38,578 bases of DNA from Isosphaeraceae bacterium (GTDB lineage Bacteria > Planctomycetota > Planctomycetia > Isosphaerales > Isosphaeraceae): positions 1 through 38,578 of the forward strand of contig JANXSY010000122.1 of assembly GCA_025356435.1 (NCBI GenBank), given 5' to 3'. Both the position numbers and the translations under genes were made by a program. Shown here piece by piece: positions 17,010 to 26,900 of this stretch (positions within the stretch are counted from its first letter, which is position 1; each line of letters starts with the position of its first letter). The notes beneath the pieces are model-generated. The model saw nothing but the letters and a program-made list of their open reading frames with translations. It did no database searches and was not told where the DNA came from.

Positions 17010-17576
17010 TCACCCGAAGAACTCTGCCACCTTTACTCGGAAGCCGGGAAGGTAGGGCTCGTCCGAGAGTTCGTGATCGGTAGTGAAGATTTGAACCTTG
17101 CGGCCCGGGCGGTGGACCGCGACTGTCTCGAAATCGGGGTCGATGACCCAGGCGACTGTGCCGACTTCGAGGTAGAGCCTGACCTTCTCGCTCACGTCAC
17201 CGTGTTGGTCGGATGGCGAGAGGATCTCGACGGCGAGCACGGGCGGGCCGTCGTAGAATTTGAGCGATCGGTCTCGCGCTGCGACCTGTTCGGAGGAGAT
17301 GTAGGCGACGTCGATGCTGACGAAGGTGTCGGGGTCGCGGCGGAGGCGGAAGCCCGCCTCGCCGCTGTGAACTTTTCCGCCAACATCAGGGTTGCGGCGG
17401 AGCCAGTCTTTGAGAAAATAGGCAATTGTCGATTCAACGCCGCTATGTTCCGGATTCCGTCGCGTTATCGACCGCTCCCGCAACTCGCCACGGATCAGGT
17501 CACGCTCGATGCCGTCGTCGGGGCGATCCATCAAGTCTTCAGCCGTGATCGGCCTCGTCAGTTCGGCGGTGCTCAT
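17010..17576 (-). CDS. Uma2-family putative endonuclease (first of tandem pair)
   Basis: A 188-residue protein with the Uma2 (DUF820) restriction-endonuclease-like fold. The expected PD-(D/E)xK residues are Asp89 (SIDVAYIS), Glu117 (PVLAVEILSPSDQ) and Lys131 (VSEKVRLYLE). The N terminus MSTAELTRPITAEDLMDRPDDG is the usual lead-in. Uma2 proteins are abundant in cyanobacteria and planctomycetes, and their biological substrate is unknown. Its start lies inside the 3' end of the other Uma2 gene (38-base overlap), with GAGGGGGA upstream of ATG, so it is translated from the same transcript. The domain's usual VDP region reads AWVIDPDF. Confidence 0.88.
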   Translation of the reverse strand: MSTAELTRPITAEDLMDRPDDGIERDLIRGELRERSITRRNPEHSGVESTIAYFLKDWLRRNPDVGGKVHSGEAGFRLRRDPDTFVSIDVAYISSEQVAARDRSLKFYDGPPVLAVEILSPSDQHGDVSEKVRLYLEVGTVAWVIDPDFETVAVHRPGRKVQIFTTDHELSDEPYLPGFRVKVAEFFG

Positions 17577-18180
17577 GGGCGAGTCCCCCTCGTGTCGGGC
17601 GGGGGAAAATCCGCGAGATCGCGACCCGGAAGCCCGGCAACTCGGGCTCGCCCACGAGATCCTGAGAGGCTGAGAACATCTCCGGCTCTCGCCCCGGCCG
17701 ATGGACGCGGACCGTGCGGAGACGCGGGTCGACCTCCCAGACGAGCACGCCCGATCCGAGATAGAGGTCGAGCTTGTCGAGGAAACGTTTGTTCGTGTCC
17801 GACGGCGAGAGTACCTCGACCGCGAGCACGGGCGGTCCTTCGAAAATCCTCTGTTCCGGCTTGGTCGCCGCGATCATCTCGGCCGAGACGTAGGCGACGT
17901 CGATCCCGACGACCGAGGCCCTCGTCCCCGCCAGCCGGAATCCGCCCTCGCCGCTCACGACCTCGCCCCGAGGTTCAGGTTGACTCTCCAACCAGGTCCA
18001 AAGCAAGTGAGCCATTCTCGACTCAACACTCGCATGAAATTGATTGGGGATCGTCAATCCGTATTCCTTGACCTCGCCCCGGATCATTTCGCGATCGACG
18101 CCGTCGTCGGGAAGGTCGAGGAATTCCTCGACCGTCATCGTCTTCGGTTTGACGCGGCTCGGCATCTCGGCGGTGCTCAT
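17539..18180 (-). CDS. Uma2-family putative endonuclease (second of tandem pair)
   Basis: A 213-residue paralogue of the gene at 17010-17576. Candidate active-site residues are Asp94 (GIDVAYVS), Glu122 (PVLAVEVLSPSDT) and Lys136 (FLDKLDLYLG). The ATG at 18180 gives an MSTAEM start matching the MSTAEL start of its neighbour; a GTG three codons upstream is possible. The domain proper ends near ELPGFRVAISRIF, and about 20 extra residues rich in Arg, His and Gly read through into the neighbour's start region. This suggests the original stop was lost, or that the paralogues arose by a duplication that trimmed the end of this copy. Function unknown beyond the fold. Confidence 0.88.
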   Translation of the reverse strand: MSTAEMPSRVKPKTMTVEEFLDLPDDGVDREMIRGEVKEYGLTIPNQFHASVESRMAHLLWTWLESQPEPRGEVVSGEGGFRLAGTRASVVGIDVAYVSAEMIAATKPEQRIFEGPPVLAVEVLSPSDTNKRFLDKLDLYLGSGVLVWEVDPRLRTVRVHRPGREPEMFSASQDLVGEPELPGFRVAISRIFPRPTRGGLAHEHRRTDEADHG

Positions 18181-18207
18181 GGTCGACACTCCATCCGGGA
18201 CCCTCGT

Positions 18208-19662
18208 TCAGACACGCAGTCCGATCGACACGTATTTCGTTTCGAGATACGCCTGGAGACCTTCAATCCCCAGCTCGCGTCCCAGCCCTGACTCCTTCAT
18301 GCCGCCGAAGGGGCATTGTGGGGTGGCGGGGACGGGGTCGTTGATGCCGATGATGCCGGCTTCGAGGCCCTCGGCCATCCGGGTGGCGATGGTCAGGTCG
18401 TTCGTGAAGACATAGGCGGCCAGGCCGTAGGGGGTGTCGTTGGCGGCGGCGATCACGTCGTCGAGCTTGCTGAAGTCGAGGATCGGCATGACCGGGGCAA
18501 ATGGCTCGTCGGTCATGATCTTCATCTTGCCGTTGACCTCGCGGATCACCGTCGGCTCGAAGAAATAGCCTTTTTCGAACCGGGTCGATTGGCCGCCGCC
18601 GGTGAGAACCTTCGCGCCGTGGGACTTGGCGTCTTCGATCAGGGCCGACGTTTTCGCCATCGCCTTCGGATCGAACATCGGGCCGACCTGGGTGCCTTCG
18701 GTCAGGCCGTTGCCCATTTTGAGGGCCTTCGCCAGCTCGACGGCGGCCTCGGTGAACTCTTTGCAGATCTTCTCATGGATATAAAAACGTGATGGCGCGA
18801 TGCAGACCTGACCGTTGTTGCGGAACTTGCCGATAACTGCGGCCTGGGCCACCTGCGCCACGTCGGCATCCGGGAAGACGATCAGCGGGGCGTGGCCGCC
18901 GAGCTCCATGCTGAGGCGTTTGACGCCGTCGGCCGATCGGCGGATCAGTTCTTTGCCGACGGCGGTGCTTCCGGTGAAGCTGATCTTGCGGACGGCCGCG
19001 TGCTCGAAGAGGGCGTCAGCGAACTCGACGGCGGGGCAGAGGACGAGGTTTGCGACCCCGGGCGGCAGGCCGGCGTCGATGAGGCACTCGAACAACTGGA
19101 TCAAGGTCAGCGGCGTGCCGTCGGCGGGACGGCTCACGACCGTGCAGCCGACCGCGAGCGCTGGGGCGATTTTCCGGCTGGGGAGCGCGGCCGGGAAGTT
19201 CCAGGGAGTGATCGTGCCGACGACGCCGACCGGGTGTGAGATCGCTGAGTGCCGCTTGCCCATGTTGCTCGGCGGGATGATCCGGCCGTAGACCCGCTTG
19301 CCCTCCTCAGCGAACCACTCGAAGGTGTCGGCGGTGTGCATCACCTCGCCTTTGGCCTCGGCGAGAGGCTTGCCCTGCTCCTGGGTGAGGGTCCGGGCGA
19401 TGGTGTCGGCCCGCTGACGGATCAGGTTGGCGGTTTCTTTGAGGATCTTGGCGCGGTCGTAGGCCGAGAGGGCCTTCCATGCCGGGAACGCCTTTGCGGC
19501 CGCATCAATCGCTCGATCGGCCTCAGCGCGGCCGCCGTAGGCGATGTGGGCCACGATCGACTCGTCGGCGGGGTTGATGACAGGCAGCGTCTTGCCGTCC
19601 GGGGCGTCGCACCAGTGGCCATTGATATACATCTGGGTGGGGATCGCGGTGGCGGTGGCCAT
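18208..19662 (-). CDS. gabD: NAD(P)-dependent succinate-semialdehyde-type dehydrogenase
   Basis: A 484-residue aldehyde dehydrogenase. Catalytic Cys287 lies in NNGQVCIAPSRFY and general-base Glu253 in LSMELGGHAPLIV; the 34-residue spacing equals that of E. coli GabD (255 and 289). ITPWNFP and FTGSTAVGKEL of the cofactor domain are present, as is the C-terminal PFGGMKESGLGRE. GKPLAEAKGEV and EWFAEEGKRVYG are typical of the succinate-semialdehyde branch, but related semialdehydes are possible. ATG at 19662 was chosen because it opens ATAIPTQMYINGHW, the family's N terminus, with GAGG upstream; an open extension of 35 codons lies before it. No GABA transaminase gene is adjacent. Confidence 0.88.
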   Translation of the reverse strand: MATATAIPTQMYINGHWCDAPDGKTLPVINPADESIVAHIAYGGRAEADRAIDAAAKAFPAWKALSAYDRAKILKETANLIRQRADTIARTLTQEQGKPLAEAKGEVMHTADTFEWFAEEGKRVYGRIIPPSNMGKRHSAISHPVGVVGTITPWNFPAALPSRKIAPALAVGCTVVSRPADGTPLTLIQLFECLIDAGLPPGVANLVLCPAVEFADALFEHAAVRKISFTGSTAVGKELIRRSADGVKRLSMELGGHAPLIVFPDADVAQVAQAAVIGKFRNNGQVCIAPSRFYIHEKICKEFTEAAVELAKALKMGNGLTEGTQVGPMFDPKAMAKTSALIEDAKSHGAKVLTGGGQSTRFEKGYFFEPTVIREVNGKMKIMTDEPFAPVMPILDFSKLDDVIAAANDTPYGLAAYVFTNDLTIATRMAEGLEAGIIGINDPVPATPQCPFGGMKESGLGRELGIEGLQAYLETKYVSIGLRV

Positions 19663-19937
19663 GGTCGGAAACCTCGTCGGGGCGGTCGTTCGGGAGAGAC
19701 GAAAACGGCGGGCGGCAAGTCGGCCCGCTATCCTCTCCACCATACTCCGATCCGTCCGAGGCTTCAAACATCCCGCACATCAAACCGAGGCTGTTTCGTT
19801 CGGGATCAGCTCGCCCGTCGCATCATCGCGGAAGCCCAGGCGGGATCGAGCCATGAATGCGGACGACCCGCCGAGATGCGATTCCTCGGCCGCACTTCAT
19901 CTGAATCCCGCCGTGCGAGTTCAGTCACGTTGCTCGA

Positions 19938-20660
19938 TCAGAGCCGCTTGTTAAGCTCGAAAACGGTGGGGTCCGTCACTCCGACGTTGGTGATGATGAG
20001 CCCGTGGAAGGTCGCGGTTGCCGAGCCTGCCTCGTGCTGCGAATGCGAGCCGACTTTTCGATGAGTCGGACTGTAGATAATGTCGAGCGTCCCCTGCCCG
20101 GTCGAATTGAGATAGTAGCCACCGGAGCCGGGGTTGACCTTCCACGTCAAGTGCGACGGCCTGCCGGACGCGTCGAGATTGGATGCCCCGCCCTGGATGT
20201 CGAGGATCAGGTTTGTTCCGGTCGTCGCGACGTTTCGGTCTCGGATCGATGCAAGCCCGGTGACGTCGCCTCCACTCGAGCCAGGGGTATACAGACGCAT
20301 GACGAGGCGGCCTGCGAGGAATTGCGAAGAGTTACCCGAAGCGGTGTAGAGGTATTGGACGCCCTGGTCTTGATACTGCGCGCCCCCCGTTCCGACCGGG
20401 CCGTTAAATTTGGCGGCAAAGGCGGCCTGGGTGAGTCCGATCGGGCTCAACGGCCTGCTGAAGTCGATTTCCTGCCCGTTCCCCAGGAAGGAGGCTGCAG
20501 AGACTGCGGCTGCCTGAGCGACCTGGACCTGCGCGAGGCTCGAATGAGATTGCCCGGGTTGCGAACCCCCGAAGGCCATCGGCGAGATCACCGTGGGGAC
20601 GTCGCGGGTCTCGAGCACGAGTAGCTCTGACCTCCACACCTGACTCTTTCGCCTGGACAT
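19938..20660 (-). CDS. Hypothetical protein, tandem paralogue A
   Basis: A 240-residue protein I cannot assign to a family. It shares with the protein at 20788-21480 the phrases TVISPxAFGG, AKFNGPVG, YLYTASGNSSQFL / GRLVMRLYTPG, IRDRN-TTGT and IYSPTHRKVGSHS, and the same terminal ELNKRL. The N terminus is basic and runs into LLVLETRDVPTVIS, resembling the 'LExRxxP' signature that precedes exported proteins in planctomycetes; no ordinary hydrophobic signal peptide is present. The body is rich in Gly, Ser and Thr with no cysteine in the conserved parts, suggesting a beta-structured extracellular protein. AAGGAGGG lies eight bases before ATG. Confidence 0.8.
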   Translation of the reverse strand: MSRRKSQVWRSELLVLETRDVPTVISPMAFGGSQPGQSHSSLAQVQVAQAAAVSAASFLGNGQEIDFSRPLSPIGLTQAAFAAKFNGPVGTGGAQYQDQGVQYLYTASGNSSQFLAGRLVMRLYTPGSSGGDVTGLASIRDRNVATTGTNLILDIQGGASNLDASGRPSHLTWKVNPGSGGYYLNSTGQGTLDIIYSPTHRKVGSHSQHEAGSATATFHGLIITNVGVTDPTVFELNKRL

Positions 20661-20787
20661 CGAATCCCTCCTTCAGCCGGACTTCCGTGGGAGTCGTACG
20701 ACCGTAACATGCCGAGCCGCAGCCATCAATTTCGGGCAATGCGACCGGGATGACCGGCGCGATAGGACCCGCGCCGACCCGTTCGGT

Positions 20788-21480
20788 TCACAGTCGCTTG
20801 TTTAACTCGAGAGTGGCGAGGTCGACGGTATTGCCGTTGTTCAGGACGGTTCCGGCAAAGATGACGGTCGCCGATCCTGATTCATGTCCGGAATGCGACC
20901 CGACCTTGCGGTGGGTTGGGCTGTAGATGATCGCCATCGTCCCCTGCCCCGTCGCGCCGACGTAATAGCCCGAGCTATTGGGATTCACGGTCCAATCAAG
21001 GTGAGTCGGCCGCCCGAGCTGATCGGTACTGGCGGGGCCGCCCTTGAAATCGAAGACGAGCTGCGTGCCCGTCGTCCCGATGTTGCGGTTTCGGATCGAA
21101 CCGATGCCCATGATCTGGCCGTTCGGATCGGACGGGATGAACAGACGCATGACCAGCCTGCCGACGAGGAACTGGCTGGTGTTCCCTGAGGCCGTATAGA
21201 GGAATTGCTTGGCCTGGTCGACATATTGTCCTGCACCGACCCCGACCGGCCCATTGAATTTGGCCCGGAAGGCGGAGTTCGCAGTGCCATGCGGTGTGAG
21301 GACCCGCCCGTCAGTGCTCCCCGCGACAGAGCTTCCCGGGGCGATATTAGAGCGGATTTCGGCCAGCGGGACCGTCCTACCCCCCCCGAAGGCCAATGGG
21401 GAGATGACCGTCAGCATGTCTCGCGATTCGAGTCTGCACACTCCGGGATTGAGCTTCTTCTTCGAATCGTGCAATGACAT
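20788..21480 (-). CDS. Hypothetical protein, tandem paralogue B
   Basis: A 230-residue paralogue of the neighbouring protein at 19938-20660, with about half of aligned positions identical by eye. Conserved blocks include LTVISPLAFGG (about 23-33), FRAKFNGPVGVGAGQY, FLYTASGNTSQFLVGRLVMRL and THRKVGSHSGHESGSATV, ending LELNKRL. The N terminus has LESRDMLTVIS, the exported-protein-like signature also seen in paralogue A. AAGGAGGG precedes ATG at eight bases. The 127-bp gap to paralogue A contains its separate strong ribosome-binding site, so the two may be co-transcribed or not. The strictly shared THRKVGSHS block is the best candidate for a functional site. Function unknown. Confidence 0.8.
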   Translation of the reverse strand: MSLHDSKKKLNPGVCRLESRDMLTVISPLAFGGGRTVPLAEIRSNIAPGSSVAGSTDGRVLTPHGTANSAFRAKFNGPVGVGAGQYVDQAKQFLYTASGNTSQFLVGRLVMRLFIPSDPNGQIMGIGSIRNRNIGTTGTQLVFDFKGGPASTDQLGRPTHLDWTVNPNSSGYYVGATGQGTMAIIYSPTHRKVGSHSGHESGSATVIFAGTVLNNGNTVDLATLELNKRL

Positions 21481-21769
21481 CGGTCAGCCCTCCTTGGCTA
21501 CGAGGCCCCGACGAGTCCTCTCGTCTGTACGTCGGTCAATATCGTCGCACCCGTGCCTTATCAGTCAACCGGATGCGAGGAAATGCGACGGACGGTGAGA
21601 TGTGTGCGGATTGGGCAAGATTTTCATCGTGCGAATTGCCGGCATCAAGCATCTCTGCTTTGCCCCGGCAAGACCCCGACCGACCGCCGTTTACCGCTCA
21701 AGGGCACGGGACGTTGTCCGACCCGATTGGCAACGACAACGACATCTTCGTCGGCAAGCGATAGCGAGA

Positions 21770-23098
21770 TCAGCCGAGCGCCGCGATCGGTCGGGCCGTG
21801 CCGGGAAGGATTGAGATCGGGCGGCCTGTGACGTCGGGAACGAACCCGTGGGGGTCGATCCCCAGGTTCTTGTAGATCGTCGCCAGCACGTCGTGATAAT
21901 GCACGGGTTGCGTCGCCGCGCGGCCGCCGAGGGGGTCGGTCGAGCCGATAACCTGGCCGACCTTCATCCCACCGCCCGCGAGCAGGGCCGAGTTGACGGG
22001 AGCCCAGTGCTCGCGGCCCGCGTCCTTGTTGATCTTCGGCGACCGACCGAATTCGCCCCAGACGACCACGGTCACGTCGTTCTCGAGACCGCGTGCATGG
22101 ATATCTTCGACAAGGGCCGAGATGCCCCGGTCGAAGAGCGGCAGGTACTGTTTCAAATGGCCGAAGTTGTTCGAGTGGGTGTCCCAGAACCCGTAGGCCA
22201 CGGTCACGCAGCGGGCACCGGCCTCGACCAGGCGACGGGCGATCAGGAGTTGGTCGTTCCACATCGGAGCACCGTCGCCGAGGTGGTTCGACGCGCCTCG
22301 GCCGTAGCGGTCGCGGAGGCGAGGGTCTTCGCGATCCAGGTCCATCGCGTCTGCGACCTTGCTCGACGTCAGAACGTCAAACGCGCGACGATAGAAGGTG
22401 TCCATCCCGTCGACCGGGGCCGAATCAACGGCGCGACGGAAGCCATCGAAGCGTTCGAGCAGACCCCTGCGACCCGCGAAGCGGTCGGGGGCGACGGCCG
22501 TCTGCCTCAGCAGTGCGAGGTCGTCGCCGTCCATCTTCGAAGCCGCATATTTGGCCCCGAGCACGCCCGGACCGGCAGCGTTATAGGGCTTGTGCTGCAT
22601 CGTTGGGAAGAGGTCGACGAACGGCGGAACGACCGGGTCAACCTGCCCTTGGGCCCGAGCGATGACCGACCCAAAGTGCGGCGTCTTGAGCCGCTGGGCG
22701 AGGTCCATCGGCTGCCCGGTGACGTTCTGCCAGCTCGAATGCTCGTCGCGAAGGCCGACCACGGCGCGAAGGATCGCAAGCTTGTCGGTACACGCCGCGA
22801 TCCTCGGCAGCAACTCACCGACCTCAATCCCTGGGACGACTGTCTTGATCGGGTTGAACTCGCCGCGGATCTCCTTAGGGGCGTTCGGCTTGAGGTCGAA
22901 CGTGTCCTGATGCGAGAGCCCGCCTGCGAGGTAGACCATGATGACCGACTTGTGTCGCGAGCCGCCGGCTGTCGCCTCCTCGGCGCGGAGCAGATCCGGC
23001 AACGTCAGCCCGCCCATCGCCAAGCCGCCGACCTTCAGGAACGACCGGCGCGAGACGCCGTCGCAGAAGCGACCTTTCGAGCCATAGAGCGTGAGCAT
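21770..23098 (-). CDS. DUF1501 Tat-exported protein
   Basis: A 442-residue protein of the DUF1501 family, related to sulfatase/alkaline-phosphatase-fold proteins. The N terminus DGVSRRSFLKVGGLAMGG (about 14-31) is a twin-arginine signal. Family phrases follow: VIMVYLAGGLSHQDTFD with metal-site candidates, LRAVVGLRDEHSSWQNVTG, GARCVTVAYGFWDTHSNNF, and VVVWGEFGRSPKINKDAGREHW, which holds the conserved GEFGR. Planctomycetes usually encode DUF1501 beside a DUF1549/DUF1553 cytochrome protein; no such partner is present here. The following gene on the same strand is the phosphatase upstream, separated by about 90 bp, so it may be a separate unit. Substrate unknown. Confidence 0.9.
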   Translation of the reverse strand: MLTLYGSKGRFCDGVSRRSFLKVGGLAMGGLTLPDLLRAEEATAGGSRHKSVIMVYLAGGLSHQDTFDLKPNAPKEIRGEFNPIKTVVPGIEVGELLPRIAACTDKLAILRAVVGLRDEHSSWQNVTGQPMDLAQRLKTPHFGSVIARAQGQVDPVVPPFVDLFPTMQHKPYNAAGPGVLGAKYAASKMDGDDLALLRQTAVAPDRFAGRRGLLERFDGFRRAVDSAPVDGMDTFYRRAFDVLTSSKVADAMDLDREDPRLRDRYGRGASNHLGDGAPMWNDQLLIARRLVEAGARCVTVAYGFWDTHSNNFGHLKQYLPLFDRGISALVEDIHARGLENDVTVVVWGEFGRSPKINKDAGREHWAPVNSALLAGGGMKVGQVIGSTDPLGGRAATQPVHYHDVLATIYKNLGIDPHGFVPDVTGRPISILPGTARPIAALG

Positions 23099-23186
23099 CG
23101 CGCACCGTCTCCGTCAATCCTTCATCAGTCTCCAACAAGAGTATAACCCCCGGCAGGTCACGAGCAACCCCGCGACCGACGCGATC

Positions 23187-23921
23187 TCAGCGCGCGACCG
23201 AAGGCGCTGCCGATCGGACGGCCTGGCGGCGGACGCGGGGGCCGGGGCGAACGGGGTCGATCGCGATGAGAGGATCGTCGGCGCGGTAGTCGTGCTTCAC
23301 CCAGTCGACCAGCCGCTCGGGGGTGTGGGACAGGTGCCGATCGGCGAGCCAGGCGGCGTATTCGTCAAATGGCTCGTGCAGCCGCTCCGGGCCGAGCAGA
23401 GGGACATGGCCGTGCGCGAGCGAGAACGCCTCCTCGGCGCGGTCGGGAGGCACTCCCTTGCGGGCCATGAGGTATAGCCCGGTCGCCAGGCCGGTGCGGT
23501 CCGACCCGCTCTTGCAGTGGATCAGCAAGGGATATTGGCAATGTTCGAACAAGTCGAGCAGGACGAGAAGCTCGCGTCGGGTCGGGCGACGCACGGGGCT
23601 CATCGGCAGGTCGTAGAACTCGATCCCGGCCTCGCGGGTCGCCTTGACCTCGTCGGCGTACCAGGAGTCGTCGTCCTTGCCTCCCCGGAGGTTGACGATC
23701 GAGCCGAGCTTGTGCGCGCGGATCAAGCCGAGCACGTCTCCCTTCGGTTGGGCGCTCCGATAGAGCACGCCTTCGTCGACGACCCCGAGGTTGCCCCGAA
23801 ACAGCGGCCGGTGGAAATAGATCGCGAACGCGATGCCCCCGACCAGCGCGATCCCGAGCACGATCCGCCGGCGAATCGATCGGAGACGGCCGCGCGCATC
23901 GTGTGCGGTTTGAGGTTCCAC
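23187..23921 (-). CDS. Membrane-anchored tyrosine/dual-specificity phosphatase
   Basis: A 244-residue protein. A basic N terminus is followed by one hydrophobic segment (about 20-36), so the catalytic domain probably faces the periplasm or is membrane tethered. The P-loop LIHCKSGSDRTG contains nucleophile Cys136 and Arg142 of the HCx5R motif. LYRSAQP at about 53-59 and VNLRGG at 77-82 are typical of the DSP/SIW14-like subgroup, and the general-acid Asp is likely in the 103-110 segment (YDLPMSPV). I chose GTG at 23921 because GGAAAGGA sits eight bases upstream; TTG six codons earlier is the only longer start. The substrate could be phosphotyrosine, an inositol phosphate, or another phosphoester. 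Confidence 0.85.
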   Translation of the reverse strand: MEPQTAHDARGRLRSIRRRIVLGIALVGGIAFAIYFHRPLFRGNLGVVDEGVLYRSAQPKGDVLGLIRAHKLGSIVNLRGGKDDDSWYADEVKATREAGIEFYDLPMSPVRRPTRRELLVLLDLFEHCQYPLLIHCKSGSDRTGLATGLYLMARKGVPPDRAEEAFSLAHGHVPLLGPERLHEPFDEYAAWLADRHLSHTPERLVDWVKHDYRADDPLIAIDPVRPGPRVRRQAVRSAAPSVAR

Positions 23922-23984
23922 GGCCGGAGTCCTTTCCAACGTTTGCCGCCGCCCCCTTCCTCGGGGCTCATGGCGGCACCAGTC

Positions 23985-26900
23985 TCACTCTATCTGCGAG
24001 GCCGGGGCGGTCAATGCCAGTTCGACGCGGCCCGGAAGCTGGTGGAGCGACCACGAGTCGCGCCGAAGGGCGGTCTCGGCGAGGTCGATCAGGTGGCGGT
24101 GATGGGTAAAGAACAAGACCTGCGTCTTTCGCGAGAGCTGCTCCATCGCACATAACGCGGCAGAGGCCCGGGCGTCGTCGAAGTGGACGAGGATATCGTC
24201 GACAATGAACGGCATTGGTTCGTGCTCGTCCAGGTGATGTTCGAGGGTGGCGAGCCTCACCGCGAGATGGAGGGCGTCGGCCGTCCCCTCGCTCATCCCC
24301 TCGACGGGGACGCTCTCATGGGGAGGCAAGGCACGGATGCCCCTCAAGATCGGGCTCGCTGCCTTCCCCGTCCCCGACGACTCGTCGACGAGTTCGACCC
24401 GCGCGAACGATCCGGCGGTCAGCGATGAGAAGAGGGCATTGGTGCGGGCGAGGATCGGTCCTTGGTTGCGCTGGCGATAGCTCTCGATCGCCTTGCGGAC
24501 GATGGCCTCCGCCAGCCTGACTCGGGCGTATTGCTCGACCTTCGCCTCAAGCTCGGTGAGGTATTGCTGGATCTTCTCGTTCTCGACCGACGCCCCCTCC
24601 CCTCCCCCTTTCGCGGTGAGTTCGGTCCGGAGTGTGCCGACCGACTCGTTGAGCGATTGTAGGTCGGACCGGAGGCCCCGGACGCGGTCGGCGAGCGCTT
24701 CGATACGCGTCGGCAAGGTGTCGGCGTCGAGAGTCGCGGCCTCTCGGGCGAGGTCGTCGATCGACCCGTTGCCGGAAAGGTCATGTAGACGCGATTCTTC
24801 GTCCTGTACGAGGGCCGTGAAGCCTCGTGCTGCGTCGGAGAGCCGGACGGCCTCTGGCAACTCGTCCGACCGTTCTCTGTGGGCTTCGCGGCAGAGTTCG
24901 GCGAGGATCGCGGTCTGCCGGGTGATCTCGGCCTCGGCTTCATGGAGACCGCGCCGCTCAGCCCGGAGTTCCTGGCCGAGCGTCGTGGCGTGGGTGAGTG
25001 CGAGGTTGAGCGAATCGAGCACGAGATCGGGGCCTCGATCGTCCGATTCGATGCCAATCGTGAGGATCAACTGGCGCAAGTCATCGGTAAACGTCGTGAT
25101 TTCTGTGTCGATCTCCGCCAAGGCGTCACGGAGCTTGACGACCTTCTCAGCGCTCTTCGAAGCGGCTTCGTGCCGATCGAGGGCGGCGTCGGATTCCTCG
25201 GGGCTCGCGTCGGGCCGCAGACCGAGCGGCGCAATCGCTTCGGCCCAGCGGGCTCGCCAGTCGTCGAGCGCGGCGGCGGTCTTCTGGGCCTCGATGCGGG
25301 CCTTGGCCAATGCGAGGGCCACCGCACCCCGGCCCGCCACGCTCTCGGCACGGGCGAGCCAGGCCGCAAGCGAATCGACCGAGGTGGGCGGCAGTTCGTT
25401 GAGGATGATGAGGATCGCGGAGATCGCGGAGATCTCGTCGTCGCACTTGCGGCGGATCGAGGCGGCCTCGTCGCGGGCCGTCGCGATCCGTTCGAGCGCG
25501 ACGAGGGCGGTCTCGCGACGAGTCAGCCAGTCACGCATCTCGGCCGGGGGCAGAGGCTCGATGCCGGCCGGTGCCCAGATGCCGTTCCAATCGGTCGCGA
25601 TCCGCTCGGCCCGAGACTGTGCGAGCGAGAACCTCTCAGCGGCGGCCTCCGAGCGTTCGGCGAGGTCGTGTCGCCTGGCGACCCGCTCGGCCCGCTTGGC
25701 GACCCGCTCGGCCTCGCTCCGGAGCAGGTCGGCTTGATGGTCGGCCTTCGCGACCGTCCGCTCGAACTCCGCTGCGAGGTCGGGGGCTGACTCGACCACT
25801 TCACCGCCGACCCACGCCTTCCGAATCCGACGCCATGCCTCATCGCGGTTGGCACGCATGTGATCGAGATCGGCCTGGCTGGGAGGGTTGCTGATCAGTC
25901 GATCGGTTTCGATCTCACGATCGGTGTCGCGCAAGTCGTCGGAGAGCGTGCGGAGTTCCTGGTCGAGGGCCTTCCGCTCCTGCTCTGACTCGTGCCACTC
26001 TCGTGAGAATCGAGCGACCGTCTCGGGCGAAGGAAATGGCACGCTTGACAGATCATCAAGTGAGCGTTTCCAGATCGGCAATGCCTGGAGCGACTTTGTT
26101 CCGGCCTTCTCGTGCTTCTGGATCTTGTCGAGAGCGGTACGATAGGTTTCATCGAGGTTTCCGAGCGCCTTGATCCGGACGATCAGAGCGTCGAGTTCAT
26201 CGAGCACCTGCCGGGCGTTCCGATCGCGTTCAACCAACCCGCCCGCCGCCTGCTCGGCTTCGATCGACCGGACCCGCGTCTGGACTTCGAGGTCGGCCCC
26301 GAGGAGCACGCCGCGCTGGCGTCCCAGTGCAGTAATCGCGGGCTTGCGCTCTTTGGAAGTCCGCAACGTTGTGCCGTCGTCGAGCGACTTCGCGGGGTCG
26401 ATCGCCTGAAGGAGGCTGAGCGTGAGGTCTTCGGCCTGTTGAAGTTCACGAGCCCGCTTCGGCCGGTCTTCGCGCGCCTTCCGGTAAGTGCCAAGCCGCT
26501 CTCGGAGGGCGTTGATCGATCCAGCCTGCTCGATCAGCCGGTCGGCAGACTCGATCGCCGCGAACTTCGCCTCGGCCTCTCCGATCGACCTGCGACGCTC
26601 GGTGGCCGCTGCGACGGCGATGGCGAGCGCCGTGTCGGCCTCAGACCGCCTCGTTGCGAAATCGGCGGAGAGAGGGACGACCGGGCCGAGGTCGTTGAGG
26701 GCGTCGCGGGCTGCGTTCCGTCGGGCGAGAATCGGCCTCGCCTGGTTCAGCCGCCCGAGCCGGTTCTGCTCGGCCCCGATCCTGTCGAGTTCCGCCTTGA
26801 TCGCGTCGCGTTTTCGGATGGTTTCGTCGAGTTGATCCTGATTCGCCTTCCACTGTTCGCCTGAGAGCGAATCGAGTCGAGCCTGGTGCTTGGCGGCGTC

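Noticed and set aside
21848..23146. 432-codon plus-strand frame over the DUF1501 gene
   Set aside because: It mirrors a clear DUF1501 protein and reads Arg/Asp/Val-rich shadow text.
24493..25737. 414-codon plus-strand frame within the YhaN-like gene
   Set aside because: It is Ser/Arg-rich low-complexity text opposite a coiled-coil region with strong codon bias; the minus-strand protein explains the openness.
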